From positions 5,944,501 to 6,008,500 of the forward strand of contig NZ_CP012831.1 in the NCBI RefSeq assembly GCF_001307275.1: DNA of 64,000 nt. Reading direction: 5' to 3'. Source of the stretch: Pseudomonas fluorescens. GTDB lineage: Bacteria > Pseudomonadota > Gammaproteobacteria > Pseudomonadales > Pseudomonadaceae. A program made the translations under genes and the position numbers. Below, piece after piece: positions 57,301 through 64,000 of this stretch. Numbering within the stretch: position 1 is the first letter of the stretch; every line of letters begins with the position of its first letter. The notes beneath the pieces were generated by a model. It worked only from the letters and a program-made list of their open reading frames with translations. It was not told the origin of the DNA and searched no databases.

Positions 57301-60300
57301 CGTACGCATCGGTGATCGCCGTATGCCGTACGAGCGCATCGCGCATCGCCGACAGTTCGACTCGGTGCCCGTTGATCTTGAATTGCGTGTCTTGACGTCC
57401 CATGAACACCAGTTGGCCGGCAGTATCGATGCGGGCACGGTCGCCGGTGGCGTAGAGCCTGCCGCCTACCGGTCCGAAAGGATCGGGGACAAAGGACGTC
57501 GCGGTCTGTACCGGCTTGCGCCAATAGCCCTGTGCGATGCCGACGCCGGCAATGTACACCTGACCTTCGACACCATGGGGTACCGGGCAGAGCCTGTCAT
57601 CCAGTACGTAGACCTGGACGCCAACCAAAGGCGTGCCGATGCTCACCGGGCCGCTGCGCCGCGCGGCAATGCTGGCACAGGTGGCCCAGATTGTTGCTTC
57701 GGTGGGGCCATAGAGGTTTGCCAATGGGGCATTGCAAGCCATGCGCATTTGCCGTAACAGACCATCGTCCAACGCTTCGCCGCCGACTGCCCAGAAGGCC
57801 AGCCGCTCAAGAGCGGGCGGCAACCGCCCGCCACGTTGAAGCAGCAGCCGGGCGGCTGACGGTGTGCATTGCAGATGCGTTGCTGGCGGGCTTGGCGCAA
57901 GGTCTGTAGGCGGATGGTGGTTCGCGTTGCGCGCCGCCGCGAGTTGCTCCAGGCCGGTGTTGACGACGTCGAGGGGTAGTCCGAAATCGATCAGGCAGGC
58001 CACCTCGTCCACGCCAAGGCGATGCAGACGCTGCAATCGCTGCATGGCCGTGCATGGGCCGCAGACCAGACTCCGGTCGGCGATGAGTCGCCGTGTGGCG
58101 GTCTCGATCAGTGGGTCTTGTGCGTGCACCTCCAGGTCGGGAGCCAGACTGCGCAGTGCATCACGTGCGCCGGCGAGGTAGCGTGCAAGCAGCGGTTGCG
58201 CCACCGCGACAGCCTCGGCGTCGTTCACGCCAACATACGTGTGCAGCATCAGTACGACCCGACCTGGTGGTCCGTCATCGCCGTGGAACGCGTGCCATGC
58301 CCGCCGGTAGCATTCGATATTGCGGGCCAGTTGCTCAATGTCCTGCTCCAGCAGGTGTGTAAGGACATCCAGGCCTTGTTCGGCCGCCGCCTCGAACTGA
58401 TCGGGGCGGTTCGATACCGTCATCGACAGCGGGATGTCGGCCAGTGGCGCTAGCGCAATGCGGGCTTCGAAGTAGCGGCCCTCGGGATCATGGAACGGGA
58501 CCGATTGGCTTTTCCATAACCTGCGTAAATCGTGCAATTGTTCAAAGCGCGTATCCGCGCGTTGCGAAATAGGGCGGTGGGCGAGAACGAAGTCGGCCGG
58601 GTTCCACCCGGATGCGAGCGAGAGGCCCGCGCGACCGCCTGAAAAACGGGAAACCGCGGCCCAGTCCTCGGCCAGTCGGACAGTATGCTGCAGCGGCCCT
58701 ATCACGCTGCCCGCCCGGATCGCGATACGCTGCGTCAGGGCGGCAAGGTGGGTGGCTGTCAGCGCGGGATTGGAGAAGAAGCCTCCAAATGCGGTGAAGT
58801 GTCGTTCCGGTGTCCACAGGGTGTCGAAACCGTTGCGGTCGCCCCACTGTGCGGTCTGCTGTAGCAGCGCCAGATGATCGGACGGCGTGTAGTCGTCGGT
58901 CGAGCCAAAATAGAACAGGCCCAGTGCGGGCAATGGACCTGTTCCGTCGGGTATGGAGTGCGGTGGAGCATTGCACAGCTCGGCGAGCGATCCGATCCTG
59001 ACCAGGAAGCCGCGGCTCATGGACCACAGCAGTTCCAGGATCGAGATATCGAAGGAAAGGCTGGAAACCGCAAGCCACACATCGCAGGACGTGCGTGGCA
59101 CGAGCTGGTCCATCGCGCTGCAGAAGGCCTCCAGATTACCACGTGTCACGAGTACGCCCTTGGGGTTTCCCGTTGAGCCGGAGGTATAAAGCAGGTAGGC
59201 CGGCAGGCCGGCGTCAAGAGGCAGTGGAGCCGAGTCATACGGTGGCAATGAGTAGGCGTCGGCCAGCCAGAGCGAGAGATCTTGCCATTCGCCTGGAAGA
59301 TTTCGGGCCGTGTCATCGGCAAGCCGCCAATGGGCCGCCGCGTCGTCGAGAATGAATCTCAGCTTGGCGGGAGGGAGGTCTGGCGCCAGTGGCACGTACG
59401 TCAGGCCGCGCGCGAGGCAAGCCCAGATTGCGCACAGTGTCGCCTGGTTGCGGTCGCCCAGGATGACGACCCGATCACCTGGGCGGGCGCCCAGGCGATC
59501 GAGACCGATCGCGATCGCTCGGATGCCGCCAAGCATCTGCGAGAACGTAAGCGTCGTCCCGTTACCAGCGTCCAGTGCCAGGTCATCGGGCCTTAGTGTG
59601 GCCTGATCAAGCAGTGCATCCAGTGGCGATGCGCAGTCGCCCGCACTCGGACCCGGTCCTTCGAGCACGGCCAGAGGCACGTTGTCGGGCATCAGTTGGC
59701 CGATGGGGGTGGTCGGGTCGTCAAGTGCTTGGCATAGCTGTATGAGCATACTGCCCAGGCCCTCGGCGAACGATTCGATGGCCGCCTCGTTGTAGAGTCC
59801 GCTGTCGTACTCGATCCAGAGGTCGATGCCGTCGGAATCTTCGGCGAGATAGACGCTCAGATCGAATTTAGCGATGCCAGTGTCCACATCCAGCATGGCC
59901 ATTTCCACTTCGCCAAGTTGCAAGGGTGGCAGCGGATTGTTCTGCAGTGCGAACAATATTGACGGCGACTCACTGACCGTTTGCGGCGCTTCGTGGGCGA
60001 TGCTGTAGAGCGACACCTCGCCGTGGCGCATCAGGTCGCGCAAAGTCGCCACGACGCTTGTGACGAAGTCGGCTACCGTTTCATCCGCTGCGCAGCGGTG
60101 GCGCACGATCACGGTATTGGCGAGATAGCCGACAAGGCGTTGCCGCTGTCGTTCGTTGCGGTTGGCGAGCAGGGTGGCAATGGCGATGTCGTTGTCGCCG
60201 CTGCGGCACGCAAGAAATCGCAGGAATGCGGCGAGCATCAGTTGGTAGCGCGTGACGCGCAGTGCGCGGGCCGAGGCATCGAGCGAGGCCATGATGCCGT

Positions 60301-61054
60301 CGAAGCGGTGCTTGAGCGTGCGTCCGCGCCGCGACTGCGGCCGAAGACGGTACGCCTCGCCGTTGGACGGAAGACGTGTCCACCGTAGCCCGTCCAGATG
60401 CTTCTTCCAATAGGCCAGCGATGCCAGATAGGCGGGCTGTCTCGTCGCATCCAATGCGTCAGCGACATAGTCGCCGATGCGATAGGGTGGTGCTGCTGGC
60501 GTAGCCTGTGGCGATCCGGTTTCGCCCGAAGTGTATGCGACATAGGCGGCCGCGATCTCTGTAATCAGGATGCCCAACGACCAACCGTCCATCACCATGT
60601 GGTGGAAAACCAGCAGCAGGATGGCGTTTCCCGGTTCCAGCGTGAGCAGGCTGGCTCGCATCAGTGGGCCATGCTCAAGATCGAAAGGACGGCGCGCTTC
60701 CTGCCGAGCGCACCGTGTCACGGCGAACTGCCGCGCGCGGACGCCCAGCGCGCTCAGGTCATGCCGCTGCCATGCCAGCTCGGCGTTGGGTTCTATGCGT
60801 GCGACCGGCTTGCCGTCTACGCAGGGGAAACGCATGCGCAGACTGTCGTGCCGAGCCATGGCCTGCCGCAGGCAGACCGCAAGCGCTGTCTCGTCGAGTG
60901 GGCCCGATAGCCGTAACGCACTGAGATGGTGATAGGCGGGATCAAGCGGATACCGTTGCGTCAGCCCCCAAAGCCGGCGTTGCCCCAGGGTCAGGGGTAA
61001 TGTTTCCACGGTGCGCGCATCCAGCGCTTCGGTGTGCATGTCCGGTATCGCCAT
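54386..61054 (-). CDS. Nonribosomal peptide synthetase C-A(luciferase-like monooxygenase insert)-T-C-TauD
   Basis: A 2222-residue multidomain enzyme. C1 (about 15-455; HHMVMDG at 151-157) precedes an adenylation domain (about 475-1325) interrupted between A4 (LSFDISILELLW) and A5 by a flavin-dependent luciferase-like monooxygenase (708-1045). A motifs are intact on both sides: LYTSGSTGNPKG, LYGPTEATIW, YATGDRAR, Lys1314. T1 has S1375 in GGNSLIALQ. A second condensation domain (about 1430-1860; HHIVSDG at 1556-1562) leads to a C-terminal TauD/SyrP-like dioxygenase (about 1925-2222). The hand-read A code is near DILQWVLIWK, closest to the Gly code DILQLGLIWK. No strong ribosome binding site precedes the ATG. 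First megasynthase gene of the minus-strand operon. Confidence 0.94.
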   Translation of the reverse strand: MAIPDMHTEALDARTVETLPLTLGQRRLWGLTQRYPLDPAYHHLSALRLSGPLDETALAVCLRQAMARHDSLRMRFPCVDGKPVARIEPNAELAWQRHDLSALGVRARQFAVTRCARQEARRPFDLEHGPLMRASLLTLEPGNAILLLVFHHMVMDGWSLGILITEIAAAYVAYTSGETGSPQATPAAPPYRIGDYVADALDATRQPAYLASLAYWKKHLDGLRWTRLPSNGEAYRLRPQSRRGRTLKHRFDGIMASLDASARALRVTRYQLMLAAFLRFLACRSGDNDIAIATLLANRNERQRQRLVGYLANTVIVRHRCAADETVADFVTSVVATLRDLMRHGEVSLYSIAHEAPQTVSESPSILFALQNNPLPPLQLGEVEMAMLDVDTGIAKFDLSVYLAEDSDGIDLWIEYDSGLYNEAAIESFAEGLGSMLIQLCQALDDPTTPIGQLMPDNVPLAVLEGPGPSAGDCASPLDALLDQATLRPDDLALDAGNGTTLTFSQMLGGIRAIAIGLDRLGARPGDRVVILGDRNQATLCAIWACLARGLTYVPLAPDLPPAKLRFILDDAAAHWRLADDTARNLPGEWQDLSLWLADAYSLPPYDSAPLPLDAGLPAYLLYTSGSTGNPKGVLVTRGNLEAFCSAMDQLVPRTSCDVWLAVSSLSFDISILELLWSMSRGFLVRIGSLAELCNAPPHSIPDGTGPLPALGLFYFGSTDDYTPSDHLALLQQTAQWGDRNGFDTLWTPERHFTAFGGFFSNPALTATHLAALTQRIAIRAGSVIGPLQHTVRLAEDWAAVSRFSGGRAGLSLASGWNPADFVLAHRPISQRADTRFEQLHDLRRLWKSQSVPFHDPEGRYFEARIALAPLADIPLSMTVSNRPDQFEAAAEQGLDVLTHLLEQDIEQLARNIECYRRAWHAFHGDDGPPGRVVLMLHTYVGVNDAEAVAVAQPLLARYLAGARDALRSLAPDLEVHAQDPLIETATRRLIADRSLVCGPCTAMQRLQRLHRLGVDEVACLIDFGLPLDVVNTGLEQLAAARNANHHPPTDLAPSPPATHLQCTPSAARLLLQRGGRLPPALERLAFWAVGGEALDDGLLRQMRMACNAPLANLYGPTEATIWATCASIAARRSGPVSIGTPLVGVQVYVLDDRLCPVPHGVEGQVYIAGVGIAQGYWRKPVQTATSFVPDPFGPVGGRLYATGDRARIDTAGQLVFMGRQDTQFKINGHRVELSAMRDALVRHTAITDAYVLACRLDGTQAAPTIAAFVVPRGEVDDTLDQRLLAHLADQWEVGTLPRDIICIPEIPLTSSQKVDALRLEALLREVRAQEMSSRHPVLASAAERAGFETLLGLWHEALPRFDGHGNFHDAGGNSLIALQLLGRANAHFGVEITLRDFYSAPTLAGHYRALHAAKAGPQGTALVRVPREKEYPVSSAQRAMLILHDRGETQAYHDHIVLTIQGPLSAHALKQAFEALLQRHRIFTTAYRFQQGDYLQRWREDIAADFRTAVINDEPMEPLLRAFADEAFDLESGRVIRALLLRTQANAHSFCLVLHHIVSDGTTLRLVLGELLRDYRRIQAGEKIQPTEAKWQYVDFSDWQSRHLAARREVLAAFWHEQAIHCRAASDDDVPAKTLPRNAPPAGHMRISIAGAPAQVVDLLTARHRVGELSVLIAALCLAMEDPTTHRPVTVATDARNRERPEFEQVAGMMVNQLILPIRLPDRGDVDDMIQACQRQLTDAFSHQAYPYEWFVAAWRKSRQTHLPPHFDVKFVLNDKRAPFEDESMLVIHEQVLPPSVAKFDILINLQRDADSYSGSLAFNTARHSEQAMQRLWDDFVTVLARLARMDDIQEERLALVARRAERLEPRNDAMGIAPAVRAPSPAQASALLAQLQNARRKPAGASSAALHFIAPDAHCPVPRIEPLRRNVSLATAAIQARTELTAQLRRYGAVLAKGFAGLCAQELGRLATGLCGELVSYTERSTPRTRLSENLYSATEHPGHQRIDLHNENSYAHQWPGTLFFWCVSPAPSGGENLLADSRAVLARLPHTLRERFEKHGVLYQRELGPPLGMPWQYVFQCEQREEVDAICRDAGYRVNWHSEANLSLSRVADAVSKHPVTGEASWFNHALFFHETSLDNAVRRSIRDLYGDGYLPNRSFFGDGSPIGNDELTQLRAAYAQCERQLLLEKDDVLIVDNLLMAHGRCAYEGTRDVRLMMGQTIR
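54389..55282 (-). other. SyrP/TauD-like Fe(II)/2-oxoglutarate dioxygenase domain
   Basis: Residues about 1925-2222. Metal ligands H2008 and E2010 are in DLHNENSYAHQWPG, the distal His H2202 is in LMAHGRCAYEG, and R2211 is placed to hold 2-oxoglutarate. SyrP-type enzymes beta-hydroxylate carrier-bound Asp. Confidence 0.88.
57920..58933 (-). other. Luciferase-like monooxygenase domain inserted in the adenylation domain
   Basis: Residues 708-1045 match the MupA/Atu3671-type natural-product LLM family: LGLFYFGSTDD at the start, GFDTLWTPERHFTAFGGFFS, and SLASGWNPADFVLA. Such domains use FMNH2 and oxygen. The boundaries fall between adenylation motifs A4 and A5. Confidence 0.9.
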
Positions 61055-61119
61055 ACCTAGCTGAGGCGGTCGCTGACGACCTGGAGCGTGCAGCTTCTGT
61101 CTGCCGCCAGTACGTTCAT

Positions 61120-61497
61120 TCAGTCGAGCTGCATGACTTGAAAGATGTTGCCCTCGGGGTCGGCGCCGTCGTACATCGAATAGGCGAATCCGTCATAGCG
61201 CTTGAGCGCCTGCACGGCAACACCGGCGGCGGCAAGCGTCTCCCGATGTTTTTCCAGATTGGCAGGGACTGTGAAGACGATCTTCGTATTGGGCCCGCAA
61301 TGGTCTTGCGAGGGCGGCGTGCGAAAGGCGGGGCCGACGAGGTGCAGCGCCAGCTCCACGCCGCCCGCATCGAAGACGACCCACTCGTTCTCGATTTCCT
61401 CGGTGATGATGGAAAGCCCGAAGTGCTGCTGGTAAAAAGCCTTGAGCAGCGCGACATCCCGCACATAGATAATCAACCGAGACATTCTGGCTGTCAT
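61120..61497 (-). CDS. VOC-family (glyoxalase/bleomycin-resistance-like) protein
   Basis: A 125-residue protein with paired beta-alpha-beta-beta-beta modules of the vicinal oxygen chelate fold: MSRLIIYVRDVALLKAFYQQ and the C-terminal YDGADPEGNIFQVMQL. AAGGA lies seven bases before the ATG. It is the first gene of the minus-strand NRPS operon, 65 bases upstream of the large synthetase. In such clusters VOC proteins serve as self-resistance binders or small tailoring enzymes; which applies is unknown. Confidence 0.88.
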   Translation of the reverse strand: MTARMSRLIIYVRDVALLKAFYQQHFGLSIITEEIENEWVVFDAGGVELALHLVGPAFRTPPSQDHCGPNTKIVFTVPANLEKHRETLAAAGVAVQALKRYDGFAYSMYDGADPEGNIFQVMQLD

Positions 61498-61708
61498 GGT
61501 ATTTTCCTTGAACGAAGAGAAGATAAGCTGAGTCGGGAAGCGCTCGAAGAAGTGCTTGACCGACTATCAGTCTTCAGTTGAACCATTCCATTTGATCCAA
61601 GAATTCGCATTGGCGTGCCGCTCGTTGCTCAGATCAGACCCAAGCTTGCGTGTGTGTCACAGGGCAAAGCATGGATCATCACGTCCTTCCGTACAAGAGG
61701 TGGATCGG

Positions 61709-61737
61709 AGTATCTTTAAGACGGAGTCGTCATGCAA
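61709..61737 (-). promoter_or_regulatory. Candidate sigma-70 promoter for the VOC-NRPS operon
   Basis: On the minus strand TTGCAT (61737-61732), a 17-base spacer, then GATACT (61714-61709) make a reasonable -35/-10 pair. The predicted transcript would have a leader of about 200 bases before the VOC start. Confidence 0.5.
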
Positions 61738-61754
61738 TTACCATTATCGTTATC
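61736..61754 (-). promoter_or_regulatory. Candidate Fur box in the divergent NRPS/PKS promoter region
   Basis: Minus-strand GATAACGATAATGGTAATT matches the Fur consensus GATAATGATAATCATTATC at 14 of 19 positions, with two adjacent GATAAY hexamers and another GATAAT close by at 61766-61771. It touches the -35 hexamer of the candidate minus promoter. The other part of the 363-base gap (61498-61860) holds nothing else I recognise. Confidence 0.6.
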
Positions 61755-61860
61755 ATTTGGAATAGGATAATGTCGTATTGAAATGACAGCATGCCGTCCC
61801 GCTTGTGCGGGGGCAATGTTGCGCTGAACTGCCAGGGAAAGGATTTCAGAAGGGTGGGGA

Positions 61861-64000
61861 ATGGTGAGTGCCAGGGACGACGATTCACTTGACGATAAGG
61901 GTGCCATCGCAATTGTTGGCATGGCTTGTCGTTTTTCTGGTGCCGCCGGCCTTCAAGCGTTCTGGCAGATGCTGCTCGAGCAACGCTGCGGTGTGCGCAT
62001 GCTATCGGACGAAGCCTTGCTGGCGGCCGGCGTGCCATCCGACACATTGCTCGATCACGCCTATGTGAAAGCGAATGGCAGCCTTGAAGATGCCTTGGGT
62101 TTCGATGCCGGCTTCTTCGGTTACGCACCCCAAGAGGCTGCCCTGATCGATCCGCAGCACCGCGTCTTTCTCGAGGCTTGTTGGCACGCACGCGAGGATG
62201 CGATTGGCCAGCGTTCGGCGGATGAGCGCATCGGCGTCTACGCCGGGTCTGGTTTCAACACCTATCTGCTAACCCATGTGCACGCCGACTCCAAGTCATG
62301 GCAAGGTCCGGACCGCTGGCGCGCCGGCCTGGCGAACGATAAGGACACGCTGACCTCCAGGGTCGCGTACAAACTCGGTTTGACCGGGCCGGCCGTTACC
62401 GTGCAAACGGCGTGTTCCACCTCGTTGGTGGCCGTTCACCTTGCCTGCCAGGCCATTCTCGACGGTGATTGCGAAATGGCGCTGGCCGGCGGCGCAAGCG
62501 TGCACTTCCCGCTGGGCCACGGCTATCGTCACCATGCTGAAAGCGTTGAGGCCCAGGATGGCGTTTGCCGGCCTTTCAGTCCCGATGCGACGGGTACGGT
62601 CTTCACCGACGGTGTCGGGGTGGTCTTGCTGCGCCGGTACGAGGATGCGCAGCGTGCAGGTGATCGAATCTATGCGGTAATACGTGGTTCCGCCATCAAC
62701 AACGATGGAGCCGACAAGGTCGGTTTCACGGCTCCAGGCATGCGTGGACAGGTCGACGTGATCCGCATGGCCCATGCCGTCGCCGGCATGACGGGAGAGA
62801 CGGTCGATTATGTAGAGGCACATGGCACTGGGACGACCGTCGGCGACAGCATCGAGCTGCAGGCCCTGGAGCAAGCGTTCGAAACGCCCGGTTCCAGGAC
62901 CTCAACCTGCCTGTTGGGGGCTGTCAAAGGTAACCTTGGGCATACCGACAATGCGGCGGGCATCGCGGGCCTGATCAAGGTGGCGCTCAGCTTGTTTCAT
63001 CGCCAGTGGCCAGCGACCTTGCATGCCACTGCGCAAACGGCGACGCGACCTGGCTCGAGATTTTCCATTTGTCACCGGCCGATGTCTTGGGCTGACTGCG
63101 AGCGACTCCGGTATGCGGGCGTCAGCTCGTTCGGTATCGGTGGCACCAACGCGCACGTGGTTGTCCAGCAAACCCCTCGGCTCGAAGCGCGCAAGCACGA
63201 GCATGGCGGGAATCCTCTGGAAACGGGTTGGGGGGCGGCAGGCCACCCGTTTCAGCGAGCGCACCTCGAATACCGATCGTCAGGGCGAACGCCGCGCGAA
63301 GACGACTCAGGCGTACGTATCAACCATCTGCAATGGAGCGCCGAGGCTCAGCGACGCCACCCTTCGGAGGGCACGCTCGGCAGCATTCTCCTGGTCGCCG
63401 AAGTGGCGCCTCCCGCAGAACTGCTGCGCCGCCTCAGTACTCACGGCCAAGTCGAGCTCTGGTTGCATGCCGGGGCGAAAATCACGGGCACGCTGGCACA
63501 CCCGGTATTCGACCGCTTTGACTTTACAGACAATGCACAGTGGGATCGCGCCTGGAGGCGTCGTGTGCATCAGCCTCCTTCGACGATTATCTACCTGGGT
63601 GCCCTGGAGGGCATGCCCGCGGCATTCGACGTAACGCTTGCCTGTGCGCTCGGTTTCGGCGGTGGGATTGCACGTGCGCGCAACGGGAGTTGGCCGCCAG
63701 TCGGGGTTCACTGGGTCACGGCCGGGTTGTTTGACGCTGGCGGTGTGGCACCGTCGCCAGCCCATCTGGCTATTTGGGGGCCTGCGCGCGTGCTTGCGCA
63801 GGAAGTGACAGGCTTGGGCTGTCGGGTGTATGACGTCCGCGCAGGCGTGCGGCAACGCGACGTGGATGCATGGTCGACGTTGCTCACGTTGATCGCCACC
63901 GAGTCAGTTGGCGACCCGATGGCCGGATCGTTTGCCGCCTATGCGTTGCGTGGCGAACGGATTTTCGTGCCGCACGTTTCCTCGATCGTCCAACCGCCTG
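61861..64000 (+). CDS. Polyketide synthase, KS then KR-like region (3' end outside window)
   Basis: The frame is open from the ATG at 61861 to the right edge, 713 codons. A ketosynthase (about residues 13-440) has the full triad: C185 in TACSTSLVAV, H321 in HGTGTTVGDS, and H361 in KGNLGHTDNAAG. After a linker of about 60-80 residues, the chain matches the N-terminal half of a PKS ketoreductase (AHLAIWGPARVLAQEV, AYALRGERIFVPHV) instead of an acyltransferase. It diverges from the NRPS operon across the candidate Fur site. A GGGGA-type ribosome binding site precedes the ATG; a GTG at the next codon is also possible. It probably builds or extends a short polyketide used by the NRPS line. Confidence 0.93.
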   Translation, partial: MVSARDDDSLDDKGAIAIVGMACRFSGAAGLQAFWQMLLEQRCGVRMLSDEALLAAGVPSDTLLDHAYVKANGSLEDALGFDAGFFGYAPQEAALIDPQHRVFLEACWHAREDAIGQRSADERIGVYAGSGFNTYLLTHVHADSKSWQGPDRWRAGLANDKDTLTSRVAYKLGLTGPAVTVQTACSTSLVAVHLACQAILDGDCEMALAGGASVHFPLGHGYRHHAESVEAQDGVCRPFSPDATGTVFTDGVGVVLLRRYEDAQRAGDRIYAVIRGSAINNDGADKVGFTAPGMRGQVDVIRMAHAVAGMTGETVDYVEAHGTGTTVGDSIELQALEQAFETPGSRTSTCLLGAVKGNLGHTDNAAGIAGLIKVALSLFHRQWPATLHATAQTATRPGSRFSICHRPMSWADCERLRYAGVSSFGIGGTNAHVVVQQTPRLEARKHEHGGNPLETGWGAAGHPFQRAHLEYRSSGRTPREDDSGVRINHLQWSAEAQRRHPSEGTLGSILLVAEVAPPAELLRRLSTHGQVELWLHAGAKITGTLAHPVFDRFDFTDNAQWDRAWRRRVHQPPSTIIYLGALEGMPAAFDVTLACALGFGGGIARARNGSWPPVGVHWVTAGLFDAGGVAPSPAHLAIWGPARVLAQEVTGLGCRVYDVRAGVRQRDVDAWSTLLTLIATESVGDPMAGSFAAYALRGERIFVPHVSSIVQPP

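Overview
The window is high-GC chromosomal DNA from a fluorescent-group Pseudomonas. This is inferred from the REP/BIME repeats built on GTGGGAGCGAGCTTGCTCGC between genes, the FecI/FecR/TonB-receptor triads, OprD porins, LysR/AraC/TetR-dense gene content, and dense packing with ATGA overlaps. No rRNA, tRNA, CRISPR array or transposase was seen.

Layout. 1-1738: a TolQ/ExbB-TolR/ExbD-TonB energising operon, entering from the left. 1889-7437 (minus): a tightly overlapping signalling block of two sensor kinases, two response regulators and one AraC regulator. 7611-12485: a secreted NTF2-fold protein, then a FecI-FecR-TonB-dependent receptor iron system with a candidate Fur box. 12494-13620: a small conserved hypothetical gene and a tandem 136-bp REP array. 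13633-17214: TetR and DUF1348 genes, phosphatidylserine synthase and an AraC regulator. 17464-21026: four genes (UDP-glucuronate-epimerase-like, GT2, LAB_N, ArnT-like) that look like a lipid A uronic-acid modification pathway; Ugd at 30436-31815 could supply UDP-glucuronate. 21327-29418: two convergent blocks for isoleucine- and valine-type branched acyl-CoA degradation. 29552-41677: HPP membrane protein, Ugd, two paralogous LysR regulators around DUF1445 and NTF2-like genes, an OprD porin, a methyltransferase, a LysE exporter, an XAC2610-like secreted protein, and a TetR/dehydrogenase pair with palindromic operators. 41767-46573: amidase, TetR, an LhgO-like flavoprotein and a TerC-CBS-CorC membrane protein.

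46952-64000 is the most unusual part: a hybrid NRPS/PKS biosynthetic cluster running off the right edge. The minus-strand order is VOC protein, NRPS (C-A[luciferase-like monooxygenase insert]-T-C-TauD/SyrP-like dioxygenase), NRPS (degenerate C-A-T-C-A-T), then a Tat-signal flavoprotein like flavocytochrome c sulfide dehydrogenase. A divergent PKS begins KS then a KR-like region, with no acyltransferase between them. A Fur-box-like site overlaps a good promoter in the divergent intergenic region, which suggests iron control and perhaps a siderophore or other metallophore. Adenylation-domain codes read by eye look Gly-like (interrupted domain), Asn/Asp-like and Gly-like. No thioesterase is visible, so the cluster must extend beyond the window. 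I cannot match it to a named product.
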